Below are positions 34,701 through 46,843 of a stretch of DNA of 64,000 nt, piece after piece (position 1 is the stretch's first letter; the number at the start of each line of letters is the position of its first letter). Both the position numbers and the translations under genes were made by a program. This stretch comes from Rhodotorula mucilaginosa (Eukaryota > Basidiomycota > Microbotryomycetes > Sporidiobolales > Sporidiobolaceae), in contig CP137876.1 of the NCBI GenBank assembly GCA_034406715.1, forward strand, positions 536,001 through 600,000. The letters run 5' to 3'. The notes below the pieces were generated by a model. That model did not search any database. It worked only from the letters and a program-made list of their open reading frames with translations, and was not told where the DNA came from.

Positions 34701-37700
34701 ATTTACGAACGCCTGCTCAACATTGTCTCGAAGCTCGGGACGACGCACTTCCCGCCCACTGCGCCCGAAGGCAAAGCCGGACAACCGATCCTGTCGGCAC
34801 TCTCGATCTCGGCGGCGCCCGTCCCACTCGCGGGTACTTCCCTCTTTGACGAGTCGCGGTTCAGTGACCCGCGCTTTGCCGGTCAGCCTGCCGAGACCCA
34901 CATCAAGCGTCAAAGCCTCGAATGCCTCGTCACTGTCTTGCACTCGCTCGTCTCGTGGGCCGGCCGAAGCGGTCCCACTACGGCCGCGGCCGGACAGCCT
35001 GTCGCCTCCGGATCGACCACCTCGCTCAACAACGGCGGCGCGAGCACTCCTTATCGACCATCAGAGGACGGTCAGCGCGACGGCGCTCTCTCGCCGGGGC
35101 TCGACGACCGTCGGCCGAGCTTCTCTGCTGCCCCGAGCGCGGAGCGGTTCAATAGCGGCGTCAACACGCCGGATGGTACCTCCGCTGACGACCCGAGCCG
35201 GTTCGAGAGTGCCAAGCTGCGCAAGACGACCTTGCTCGAGGGCATCAAGAAGTTCAACTTCAAGCCGAAGCGGGTAAGGACGCCTCTTTCTCGAGGCCCA
35301 CTTGCTTGAGCTGCTAAAAGGCTGACCTTTTGCGTGCTCCGGGTCGGTCAGGGTATCGCCTTCTTGATCGAGAACGGCTTCATTCGCAGCGCGGATCCCA
35401 AGGACATTGCTCGCTTCCTCCTGCATGCAGACGGCCTCGACAAGGCGCAGATTGGCGAATATCTCGGAGAAGGGTCGGTCTGTGTGCCGTACGCTCCATG
35501 TTGACGAATTAGTCTGCTGACGAACGAGAACTCGTTGACGGCCAACGCAGCGATCCGGCCAACATTGCAGCGATGCATGCCTTTGTCGACTTTATGGACT
35601 TCACCAACACCCGGTTCGTGGACGCCTTGCGCATGTTCCTCCAGTCTTTCCGTCTTCCTGGCGAAGCGCAAAAGATCGATCGGTACATGCTCAAATTCGC
35701 CGAGAGGTACACCGCCGGCAACCCCGACACGTTCGCCAACGCCGATACGGCTTACGTACTCGCCTTTTCCGTCATCCTGCTCAACACCGACGCGCACAAC
35801 CCGCAAGTCAAGAAGCCGATGTCCAAGGTCGAGTTTATCAAGAACAACCGCGGGATCGACGACGGCAAGGACCTCGACGAGCAGTTCCTCTCGGACATCT
35901 ACGACGAAATCAACGCCAACGAGATCCGCATGAAGGACGAGGTGGAGGCGGCAGGTCCCCAGGCGCCGGCGCCGGGACTGGCGGGCGCGATCGCGACCGT
36001 CGGGCGGGACTTGCAGCGCGAAGCGTACCTTTGGCAGTCTGAGAGCATGGTCACCAAGACCGAGGTGAGTCGGGCAGGGTCTTGCAAGTTAGGCTTCTGG
36101 CTCGCCTGACCTTCCTTTCACCGCAGGCTCTCTTCCGGACTCTGGTTCGTGGTCAACGGCGCGGAGGTCGCGCGACGGACGAGTACTACAGCGCCTCGCA
36201 CGCGGAACACGTTCGGCCCATGTTCGAGGTGGCGTGGATGCCGATCCTGGCGGGCATCTCTGGCCCGCTGCAGGATTCGGACGACATGGAGCTCATCACG
36301 CTCTCGCTCGACGGGTTCAAGCAGGCGATCAAGATCGTGTGCTTGTTCGATCTCGAACTCGAGCGGAACGCCTTTGTCACAACGCTCGCCAAGTTTACGT
36401 TCCTCAACAACTTTGGCGAGATGCGGCCGAAAAATGTCGAAGCGATCAAGACGCTTCTCGACGTGGCCATGGTCGACGGCAACTATCTCAAAGGCAGCTG
36501 GCGCGAAGTCTTGACTTGCGTCAGCCAGCTCGAACGGTTCCAGCTGATCGCACAAGGCGTCGACTCGCAAGCGCTTCCGGAACTCGGACGACAGCCTTCG
36601 ATCGGGCGGCGACGGTCGACTGTCACGAGCAAGAGGACGAGCCGGCCGACGGACGAGGTGGCGCACGAGACGCGCTCCCAGCATATCACGATCACGGCAG
36701 ACATGATCTTCTCGTCCACGCCGCAGCTGTCGGGAGCAGCGATCGTCGACTTTACCCGCGCGCTGAGCGAAGTCTCGTGGGAGGAGATCCAGGCTTCCGG
36801 CCTCGCAGAGCAGCCTCGAGTGTTCTGCCTCCAGAAGCTCGTCGAGATCTGCTACTACAACATGAACCGTATCCGTCTCGAATGGTCGCAAATGTGGCTC
36901 ATCCTCGGCGAGCACTTTAACCAGGTGCGCTTTGTCTGCGGATACTGCTGCGATGTGCGTGCTCTTGACAGTACTCCCTCTCGGTCGACAGGTCACGTGT
37001 CACACGAACGCCAAAGTCTCCTTCCTCGCGCTCGACTCGCTCCGGCAGCTCGCAATGCGGTTCCTCGAGAAGGAGGAGCTCGCCAACTTCAAGTTCCAGA
37101 AGGACTTCCTCAAGCCGTTCGAGTACGCGATGATCCACAACACGAACCCGGACGCTCGCGACATGGTCCTGCAGTGCCTGCACCAGATGGTCCAAGCGAG
37201 GGCGCAGAACATGCGCTCGGGATGGCGCACCATGTTTGGCGTGTTTGCGGCCGCCGCCAAAGTTCCGACCGAACGGATCGCGGCGCAGGCGTTCGACATC
37301 GTCCAGCGGATCAACCGCGAGCACTTTTCGCAGATCGTCGAGTTTGGCTCGTTCGCCGACTTGACCGTCTGCGTGACCGACTTTTGCAAGATCAGCAAGT
37401 TCCAGCGCGTCAGCCTGCAGGCGATCGAGCTCCTCCGCGCCCTGATCCCGATGATGCTGAGCTGCCCCGAGTGCCCTCTCAGCACTGCGAACGGGGCAGC
37501 TCCGGTCGAATCAACGGCGACGGACGACCCGATGTTGCGATTCTGGTTCCCGCTCCTGTTCGGCTTCTACGACGTGATCATGAACGGCGAGGATCTCGAA
37601 GTCCGGAAACGGTGCGTGCACGGCAGCACTCGTTTCTGTCTTTGGGCGTCAACTTGAGTCTGACGAGGCGTGTTGCCCTCACAGCGCTCTCGACTACCTC

Positions 37701-39240
37701 TTCGAAACGCTCAAAAAGCACGGACAGTCCTTCCCGCCCGAGTTCTGGGACACGGTCTGCAAGGAGGTCCTGTTCCCAATTTTTGCCGTCCTGCGCTCGC
37801 GGTCCGACGTGTCTCGCTTCAGCACGCACGAGGACATGAGCGTGTGGCTGTCGACGACGATGATCCAGGCGCTGCGGAACTTGGTCGACTTGTTCACGTT
37901 CTACTTTGACGTGCTCGCGCGCATGCTCGACCGGTTACTCGACCTCTTGAGCGAGTGCATATGTCAAGGTGCGTCTTTAGATATTCCCGTTGTGTACGGA
38001 CTTCCAATGAGTCTGACGGCAAGCGCTTGCCCTGCAGAAAACGACACGCTCGCGCGGATAGGCACGGCGTGCCTGCAGCAGCTCGTCGAGGACAATGTCG
38101 ACAAACTCTCGGCCGACCGATGGGAGCGCATCGTCTCGACCTTTGTGCACCTGTTCAAGACGACGACCGCCTATCAGCTGTTCGACCCGGCCCTGTTGCA
38201 CCCGCAAGCGGATGCGGGTTCAGCCTCGGGGAAGAGCAAAGCCCACTCCCCGGCGTCCGAGTATGCGCCGCTCGCGCCGGCGCCGGCACCGACGACGCCC
38301 GAGTTCGCGGCCGACGGTTCCCCGGTCCCGCCGCCCAAGCCCGCGCAGCCCGTCGACCGGAGACGCGTGTTCCGGCAAATCATTGTCAAATGCGTCTTGC
38401 AGCTGTTGTTGATCGAGACGACGCACGAACTGCTCCAGCACGAACGCGTGTACAAGACGATCCCGCCCGGCGAGTTGTTGCGGCTGACGGCGGCGCTCGA
38501 CGAGTCGTACCGGTTCGCGCGCAAGTTCAACGCCGACAAGGACCTGAGGATGGCGCTCTGGAAGGTCGGCTTCATGCGCGACTTGCCCAACCTGCTCCGG
38601 CAAGAGTCGACGAGCGCGGCGACCCTCGTCAATGTCTTGCTGCGGATGTATAACGACGTGCAGCCCGAAGCCGTCCAGAAACGCGCCGAAGTCATCGACG
38701 TCTTTGTCCCGTGAGTCGCACCAGTGGTTTGCGGTCGCCCACGGTGGCTGAGGCTGATCTGCTCTGCTTTCTTCCTCGCTCGTGACGACAGCCTTGCGCT
38801 CGACGTGCTCGCAAATTACGTTTCCCTGAATCCGGAGACGCAAGCCCGGAACATTACGGCGTGGACTCCCGTCTGCACCGAGATCCTGCAAGGGTTCTGC
38901 AGCTTTGAGGACGAGCCGGTGCGTTTGCAGCGAGCGCTGTTCCCTCTTTCTCTCTCTCTCTCTCTCTGGGTCGGTCATCTCCAACCCGAGTTTTTCTCTC
39001 TCTGACTCGCCGTCTCTTGCCTCCCCGGACTCGCAGTTCAAGACCCAGCTCGACAAGCTGTACCCGCTCGTGACCAACACGCTCGTGCGCGAGCTCGATC
39101 CGGCGTTGCGCGAGTGCGTGCGGCAGATCTTGATCAAGGTCGGCAGGGTCGCCCTCTCGATCCGGGACGGCGATGACGACGCGGAGGAGGGAACTCGCGC
39201 GCCGCCCGAGACGACCGCGACGACGACCGCGGCTTCCTGA
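31738..39240 (+). CDS. SEC7: ARF guanine nucleotide exchange factor Sec7 (BIG family)
   Basis: A large trans-Golgi exchange factor that activates ARF GTPases for vesicle formation. Eleven exons encode about 2,250 residues. A roughly 350-residue acidic, low-complexity N-terminus precedes the DCB region (HLVSGILIVSSLETIAAS) and a Ser run. The HUS region includes NHMRLFVDPQVVIVSS and VFELSCEIFSRMLSGMRQRL. The Sec7 catalytic domain reads GIAFLIENGFI, IGEYLGEGDPANIAAM with the catalytic Glu, MDFTNTRFVDALRMFLQSF and FSVILLNTDAHNPQV. HDS-type helical repeats fill the C-terminal half (ISGPLQDSDDMELITLSLDG, HTNAKVSFLALDSLRQL, VDLFTFYFDVLARMLDRL). The ATG at 31738 opens the long frame. A TC repeat lies in the last intron. 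Confidence 0.95.
38949..38967 (+). repeat. (TC)n microsatellite in last SEC7 intron
   Basis: An uninterrupted TC dinucleotide run of 19 nt within the final intron, upstream of the acceptor before FKTQLDKLYP. It may serve as a long polypyrimidine tract. Confidence 0.8.
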
Positions 39241-40064
39241 TATCCCGATCGACCGTGACCATGACCATAGCTATACTTTAGTGCTGCAGTAGACATTCTG
39301 TTTTCCCGACTGTTTCGTTCTCTCTTTCCTCGCGTGCAAGGGCCGTTGAAAGAATGCGCATTGCAGCGGTTAACAGTCAAAGGACATGAGAAAAGAATGC
39401 TGGCTCGCTATGGAGCGTAACGTATCCTCGCCAACCCTCTTTCGGAAAGAGGGAATGACTAGACGCCCGCTGAGTATTGAGACCATCGCTCTGCGCCGCT
39501 CGCTTCGCAAATGCACCCTCGCTCCGTAGAGCGAAGGCTGGCCAATCTGGGTCACCTGCCGCTGTTTGGTAAAAGATTGAGGAGCGGCAGGGCCGGCCGG
39601 AGGGCGTGTGTTGGAAGTAGTTGGAAAGAAGGGACAGGAGCAAGCTCATGGAAGTCTGGTGAGCGATCAAGGAGGCCCGCATGGGACTGAAGCAGGTCAA
39701 GGGTAAGCACGCTAGCTAGCTAGCATCCTCCAGTTCGGCGTGCACGCTGAGGTCGCTGCGGGTGACGGAGACGGATTCCGGCAAGATATCGAGACGAGAC
39801 GAGGGGCGACGGAGGGCGCTGACGGAGCTGGAAAGAGGGGAGGCAGGGGAGAGACCGCAGAAGAAGAGGGAGAATGCAGACCGAAGTAGACCGGGGCCTG
39901 CAAGCGCTGTGCTTTGTACGAGAAGTGAACGGTGCGAGGTCAAGAGGTGAAAAGTGCTCGCGTTCGGTTCGTTTCTGAATCTGCGATTCGTTCATCGCGA
40001 CTTGGCGGCGTGCTGCTGTGGGCCTCGCATTTCTCATCTTCACTCCGTTTGACCATACCAAGCC
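39241..40064. promoter_or_regulatory. Spacer SEC7 / ISU1
   Basis: An 824-bp tandem spacer with the SEC7 3' end and ISU1 promoter. It contains a perfect 14-bp palindrome GCTAGCTAGCTAGC at 39711-39724. No gene was recognised. Confidence 0.5.
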
Positions 40065-41138
40065 ATGTTTGCGCGTACTCCAGCCATGCTCCGCACCATC
40101 ACCACCGCCGCCGCCAGGCCGACCCTCGCCGGTGCTGTCCGCGCACCCGCCGCCCTCGCCCCGCGTGCCCGACTCTACCATGACAAGGTGCGCCCTCTCT
40201 GATCATCGCCTAGCTTGCCTTGGGCCCTACTAGACTGACACGTTCCGAAACAGGTCATCGACCACTATGAGCGGCCCAGGAACGTGAGTCGGCGGTTGCA
40301 TTTCGCGACGATTACTCAGAGTGGCGGTTTCCCCGAGCCGAACCTCCGCGGCCGCAACATCGCTCCGTAGCGGCACCAGAGTCGTTTCCATGGGTGGGAC
40401 AGACTTCTGACAACCTCTGTCTGCCTCTGTGACAGGTCGGCTCGCTCGACAAGAATGACATCAACGTCGGGTCCGGTCTCGTCGGCGCCCCCGCTTGTGG
40501 CGATGGTGCGTTTCCCGCTCTCGCGCCTTTCAATGGACTCGCTTGCTTATTCTTGCTTGCTTATCCTTACACGAAAACCACAGTCATGAAGCTCATGATC
40601 AAGGTCGACGACAAGGGCATCATCTCGGACGTCAAGTTCAAGACCTTTGGGTGCGGGTCCGCCATCGCCTCGTCGTCATACATGACCGAGCGCGTTCGCG
40701 GCTTGTCGCTCGATCAGGCGGCTGCGATCAAGAACACGGATATCGCGAACGTGAGTATCTTGCGCGCACCCCGCTGCTCGTCAGGGAGATCCCGCTGCGT
40801 TTTGCCGAAAATCGTTTGGAGGGTCTTCGGGCGCTGATTTTTATTCTTTATCGTTTACGCCAGGCCCTCTCATTGCCTCCCGTAAAATTACACTGCTCTA
40901 TGCTTGCGTAAGCCGTTTCCCGACCCTCCCGAGCGACTCTGGCGCGATTCCGAGCTGATCTGACGCTTTTCCGCCTTCCGACAGCGAGGACGCCATCCAA
41001 GCCGCGATCAAGGACTACAAGAAGAAGCGTGCGAGTGGGGACAAGTCGGCGCAGAAGTCCGGACACATCGACGTCAGCATGAGTGCCGCGACCGGCGCGA
41101 CCGAGGCGACCGCGCACCCCGGTTCGGGCGCGCAGTAA
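40065..41138 (+). CDS. ISU1: Mitochondrial Fe-S cluster scaffold protein IscU
   Basis: The scaffold on which the Nfs1 desulfurase complex builds [2Fe-2S] clusters in the mitochondrial matrix. Six exons. An Arg/Ala-rich presequence (MFARTPAMLRTITTAAARP) leads to the mature fold: VIDHYERPRN, VGSLDKND, GLVGAPACGD with ligand Cys 1, FKTFGCGSAIASSS with Cys 2, then LSLPPVKLHCSMLAEDAI with the LPPVK chaperone-binding motif and Cys 3. The exon ALSLPPVKLHCSMLA is short and separately spliced. The C-terminal extension (Ser/Ala/Gly-rich after KDYKKKR) is longer than in many homologues. Functional residues are all present. Confidence 0.96.
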
Positions 41139-41684
41139 ATGCGCTGCCCTCCTCTCCCGCCTTGTCCCTTCCGGCTTCTAGCCCGATTCTCAGCACCTTT
41201 GCACAATTCGTCAGAGGTGTACGGACCGGAGCGCAGCCGGAGTGAGGGAACGAGTGCGGCGATTCTTGTCATTTCGCTTCCCCTCCCCATCCTTGTACAG
41301 AATATCGCCTTCTCCCGGGTTTTGCCATATCTCCCTCTTTTGTCTACGTGTACGTCCCTGATCATGCAACATGAGCTCTTGCCGGTGCGCGCTTTTTCGA
41401 GAAGTTCCGTGCTCAATCGCCAAGTTGCGCGTCATCGGAACTCTGCAGCGCTCTTCCTCGGCAACCCATAGCTAGTCATCGCCAACGCCTTGCCCCTCGC
41501 TTACGCGACCCAATAGTCTTTGGTTTTGACTCGCTGTCCGAGTCCAGCTAGCGGCCTTCTGTCCCGACACTCGGCGCTGAACGCAGGCTCAGAACACGCG
41601 GACTCGCACGAGCGAATTCGCTCGCTCTACACGAGGCTCGGACAGACTTCGCCTTGCGCTTGCTTGATTCAGCCTTCTGCCCTG
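41139..41684. promoter_or_regulatory. Spacer ISU1 / RNase III
   Basis: A 546-bp tandem spacer with ISU1 3' UTR and the next promoter. No further gene was seen. Confidence 0.5.
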
Positions 41685-42804
41685 ATGGAGCCGCATGTTC
41701 AATTCCGCCCTCCGAGCTCACCGCCGCCGCCCGAATGGTGCGCTCCCTACCTCGTCTTTCGCTCGGACCGCTTGCCGCCTCTGCCGCCCGTCCTCGACCG
41801 GACGACCCTCGAGCTCGCCTTGACGCACAAAAGTGCACTTCCGATCCCCGAGGTGAGCGACCTTGACCCGCATGTGAGAGAGCAGACCGACCTACGCAGC
41901 AACCGGCGGCTCGAATGGGAGGGCGATGCGATGTTCACCGGACTCGTGACCGAAGAGCTAGTCGAACGTTTTCCGTCGTTCAATGTTGGAGTTCTAAGTG
42001 TAAGCTGCGACCCTACAGTCACGCGGACGACACGGGCCTCTCCAGGTCTCTGGTTGGACATTAATTGCTGACGCGTGCTGGATCAACCCTCCGCGTGAAC
42101 AGACTCTGCGACAGAGGATCATCTCGAACAAGACCCTATCACATCTCGCCTGGTCGTACGGCTTCGCTACGGCAATCCGAGCGACGCACGATAGCTCCCG
42201 GGTGAAGGCTGGCGTCGAGCACCAAAAGATTCTCGCCGATGCCTTCGAAGCCTACCTCGCAGCGGCACTCCGCCCGTGCGGGGATGATTCCCGCTGGGAA
42301 CTTCTCCGAAGCTACGTCCGGTCGCTTCTAGACCCGGAGTGCGCGGAAGGGCTCAATGACTTTGCTGTTGAGCTTCGTACGCGCCGGTCCGCGGGCGAGC
42401 CCAAACATGTGGTCCTCCCGGTGCAGCCCGAAGCGTCCAGAAAGACGGCACAGCACATGCGTACGTGATGTTGATTTTGCAGAGTACTCCTGCCTCCGCT
42501 AGGCGGCCCTAATGCCGACCGACCCGCGCTTGTTGCAGCTCTGCCGGCCGAGCTTTCGAAGCTCGGCGTACCGCAAGCGTCCGCTGCCCCTCCCGGCAAC
42601 ATCGCTTGGGTTGAAAAACCGATCCACAACGGCTGGATCGCGAAGATCATCATCGGAGGACGGATTTTGGCTTCCGGCCGGGCGACCAAATTGCTCGAAG
42701 CGAGGCGGCGCGCCGAGGCCCATCTCCTCAGTCGCCTCGAAAGTCACCCGCCGACTCGCGACTTTCTTCTGACTGCTCCGGAGGCATCGGAGGACATCGA
42801 GTGA
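41685..42804 (+). CDS. Ribonuclease III domain protein with dsRNA-binding-like C-terminus
   Basis: A 324-residue protein in three exons (41685-41999, 42103-42460, 42503-42804). The RNase III signature NRRLEWEGDAMFTGLVTEEL holds the first Glu/Asp pair, and KILADAFEAYLAAAL holds the second, so all four metal-binding acidic residues of an active enzyme are present. NVGVLS|TLRQRIISNKTLSHLAW is also family-typical. The C-terminal IHNGWIAKIIIGGRILASG...ARRRAEAHLL resembles a degenerate dsRNA-binding domain. It may be a small nuclear Rnt1/Pac1-type enzyme that processes rRNA and snRNA precursors, or a mitochondrial ribosomal relative (mL44); intact acidic residues favour an enzyme. No clear presequence is visible. 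Confidence 0.82.
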
Positions 42805-43108
42805 GAACAAACAACGCGAAGTCAGAGTGGCAGTGGACAGGCTGCGGCTCCGACTCCAGTCCCGGTGATGTCGAGTGCTCTGCGGCGCTTCAAGTATCGC
42901 TTGTACCGCTTGAAATTGCATAGCGTTCTCCTCGTGCAGGGATCGATGCGTCTTTCCGAAAGTACCCTTTGGAAGCAGACGCGCTCGGAGAAGAGCAATA
43001 GGTCGCGCTCTGTGTGCGAATACGTCTTCTCGTAGAGCAGCGAGAAAGTGCAGAATGGCGTCGAATGAATGGAAGTTTGCAAGCCGAAGCTGGAATGTAC
43101 AGAAGGCC
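42805..43108. other. Convergent 3' region RNase III / RPT3
   Basis: A 304-bp spacer between convergent genes; nothing else seen. Confidence 0.6.
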
Positions 43109-44915
43109 TCATCGGTCTGTTCAGATGCGCGCATCAACAAGGTCAGTCTCGCATCCGGTAGTCTGCAAGGAAGCGAGAACGCACAGAATTCGGGTCGGTC
43201 GTCGCTGCGCTTGACCACCTGCTTCCACGCCTCTTCAAAGTCGGCAGCGAGGACGACGTAACTGTGCGGAGCAAAGCAGGGCGCAGCCGACGTCCAGTGT
43301 CAGTTCCGTGGAAGTTTCAGCATGCATCGACTCGTTTGTGCCACGCACCGGTTCTTGCGGACGGCTTGGAGACCGGCGGCTTGGCAGATCGACGAGATCT
43401 CGGCGGACGAGATCTTTTCGGGCCGTTGGACGTCTGAGGAGCATGGGCAAGGTCAGTGACATCGTGCCGGGAGCTGGGTGCGCGCGCGGCGAGAGACACA
43501 AACTCACAGTCCTCGAGGTCGACGTCGGCGCCGATGCTCATCTTGCTCGTGATGGTCTGGAAGATCAACCGCTTCTCCCTCCGGCTCGGGTTCGGGAACT
43601 CGATCTTGCGGTCCAACCGCCCCGGGCGCAACAACGCCGGGTCGAGCGTGTCGGCGCGGTTCGTCGCCATGATGACCTTGACGTTGACGTCTTGGTCGAA
43701 CCCGTCCATCTGGGTCAAGAGTTCGATCAGGATCCGCTGCACTTCGCGGTCGGCGCCGGTTTGGGCGTCGAAACGCTTCGTCGCGATCGCGTCGACCTGC
43801 GCGCGCGGCGAACGATTCGTGTTTTTTGTCAGTAGGGCGCGTTGGAATGGAAAAATAGGCCGCCGCCCGCGTGCTCACCTCATCGATAAAGATGATGCTG
43901 GGAGCGTTCTCGCGCGCCATGCGGAACACGTCTCGGACCATGCGGGGACCTTCTCCGAGGTACTTTTGCACAAACTCGGACCCGTTGACGCGGATGAAAG
44001 ACGCGGTCGTGTGGTGCGCGACGGCCTTGACCAGCATCGTCTTGCCGGTTCCTGGTGGGGGGGGGGGGGGGGGGTCGCCGGCGTGGGTCAGTGAGTGAAA
44101 TGACGAGTAGGAGAGGCTGCATTGGGGGCTTGCAACGAACCTGGCGGGCCGTAGAGCAAGACGCCTCGGGGCGGGTCGATACCGATTTGGCGGTAGAGGT
44201 CAAACTGCGTGAGGGGCAACTCGACGGCTTCGCGGATCTCTTGCTTCTGCACGTCCATGCCGCCAATGTCCGAGTATTTCCTGTGGGGCGCTCTTCACAC
44301 GTGAGCACCCTGGCGGTGATCGCAACCTCCGAGAGAGAGGGGGGACAACGCACACGTCTGGCTTTTCTGCCTCGCCGAGCATCGAGATGCTCGAGTCGGC
44401 CTCTGGCGGCAAGACGTCGACGAGGGCGTTCGAGTGGCGGTGGAGCGCGACGCTCGAACTCGGCTTCAACAACTCGCGGTCGATGGTGCTCAAGATCCTG
44501 ACGACATAGTTCGATCCGGTCGTCGACCCGACAATCGCCGTCGTCTGGTCGATCGGTTCGAGAAACTGCCCAATCACGAGTGGGACCGACTTGATCCGTT
44601 TGACTTCCTCTTGGGCGCGCAAGAGTTCGCGTTTGAGGTTGCGCGACTCGTCCTTGATGTAGTCTTCTTGGAGCGAGAGCAACTCGAGGTGGGCTTCGAG
44701 TTTCGCGAGTTTGAGAAACAGGTCCTCGTTCGACGGCAGAGTCGAGAGCAGGGTCGCCTTGTCCTGCACCGTCGGCATGAACGTCGGGTCCTGTCATGCG
44801 GTCACCAGCGGCCAGTCAGTGGACGGCGGACGGGCGGGTGGGACGAGTGAACCGAGAGACCGTGGGTCAGGACAAGACGCACCTCGCGCTGGATTTCGAT
44901 GCCGAGGTCCTCCAT
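43109..44915 (-). CDS. RPT3: 26S proteasome regulatory AAA-ATPase subunit 3
   Basis: Rpt3 is one of six ATPases in the proteasome base that unfold substrates and gate the 20S core. Eight exons, about 410 residues. N-terminal coiled coil [18 protein letters not shown] and OB region ([33 protein letters not shown]) lead to the AAA module: [30 protein letters not shown] (Walker A, interrupted by an intron), [16 protein letters not shown] (Walker B), [39 protein letters not shown] and [13 protein letters not shown] match Rpt3 rather than other Rpt subunits. The last 68-nt intron leaves only AC plus CGA TGA, so the protein ends EFYR, near the family EFYK. The Walker A intron has a C18 tract at its acceptor. 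Confidence 0.96.
44057..44074 (-). repeat. Homopolymer tract (C18 on the sense strand) at RPT3 splice acceptor
   Basis: Eighteen consecutive G on the plus strand are C18 on the RPT3 strand, followed by ACCAG and the exon GAACCGGCAAGACG. The tract is the polypyrimidine tract of the Walker A intron. Its exact length could be a sequencing estimate. Confidence 0.85.
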
Positions 44916-45486
44916 CCCTGTATGAGAGGAGCCTAGTGTCGGTCAACGGCTTGAGGGGTCGCTCGGTGGAGTGGACCAGGGGTCGAGAGAGGCCGGCGGT
45001 GACGACGACTTGTTTAGCTTGTGAGAGTTCCCGCACAGTCCGGTGCGCGTATGTAAAGCTTTGATTCGTAGCTCTAGAGAGGCTGTCTCTGTACAGCGGC
45101 CAGGCCTCGCGGTGCGGTCTAGAGAGTGGTGCGAATCAAAGAGTGACGCTGCACCGCCGCCGCGCAAGCGAGCCAACGTCGGTGTCTCTCCATCCATACT
45201 GCGCATTGAAGCACGACATCATATAATGCGCATGGTCCGAAGCAGCAAGCTGGGATTTTTTCTGCTCTCTTGTCCAGGCAGGTGTGGCAAGTTGATCGAG
45301 CTCCGCGCGCCAAATGGGGATGTGGGTATATTGAACACACAGGGGAAGCCTCTCGAGGAGGCTAGGTGGGTGGGAGCGTCCGCAAGAGGGCAGCGTGAGG
45401 ACGTCTATATAGGTACAGGAGAGGGAGAGAGAGCAAGAGTGGTAGAATGCGAGGTGTGGGGAAAAAGCATGGCGCGGGCGCAGCCC
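44916..45486. promoter_or_regulatory. RPT3 promoter and ARL1 3' end
   Basis: A 571-bp spacer between two minus-strand genes. It carries an 8-bp inverted repeat (TGCGCATT at 45200-45207, AATGCGCA at 45225-45232) flanking a TATA-like stretch, about 290 bp upstream of the RPT3 ATG. No yeast-type PACE proteasome box was seen. Confidence 0.5.
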
Positions 45487-46484
<998 letters not shown>

Positions 46485-46843
46485 GTTGATCAGGGCGGGC
46501 TTTCCCCGGTGTTTGGGATGGGCGAGCCGAGGGTGGTGGTGGCGCGGCGCGGCGCGGCGGGGCGGAGAGAGTGAGAGCTAGAGCGACCGTCGATCGTTAC
46601 GATGCACGCGCGGCAGTACGGAGGAGCGAGTCGACAGCAGAGGCCGCTGTTGTATGTTGAGCACGGCAAGGCTGTGTATAGCGGCGTGGACGCACCCGAC
46701 CCGGTCGCAGCAGCTGCGTGAGGGCGGAGAGGAGAGGGCTCGACGCGGAGTTCCGCGGAGCAACCCGCTCGCTCTTTGCACCGCACGCAAGCCAGCAGTC
46801 GCCGTCTCAGCCAGGACTCGCAGTCAAGTCTAGAGAGGAGACC
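46485..46843. promoter_or_regulatory. Divergent promoter region ARL1 / mitoribosomal protein
   Basis: A 359-bp spacer between divergent genes, GC-rich, with no TATA box seen. Confidence 0.5.

Noticed and set aside
39711-39724. GCTAGC palindromic repeat as a mobile-element end
   Set aside because: No second copy, no target-site duplication and no transposase nearby. It looks like a short simple palindrome.
46718-46843. 42-codon N-terminal extension of the mitoribosomal protein
   Set aside because: It begins with GTG, and the ATG at 46844 opens a good mitochondrial presequence.
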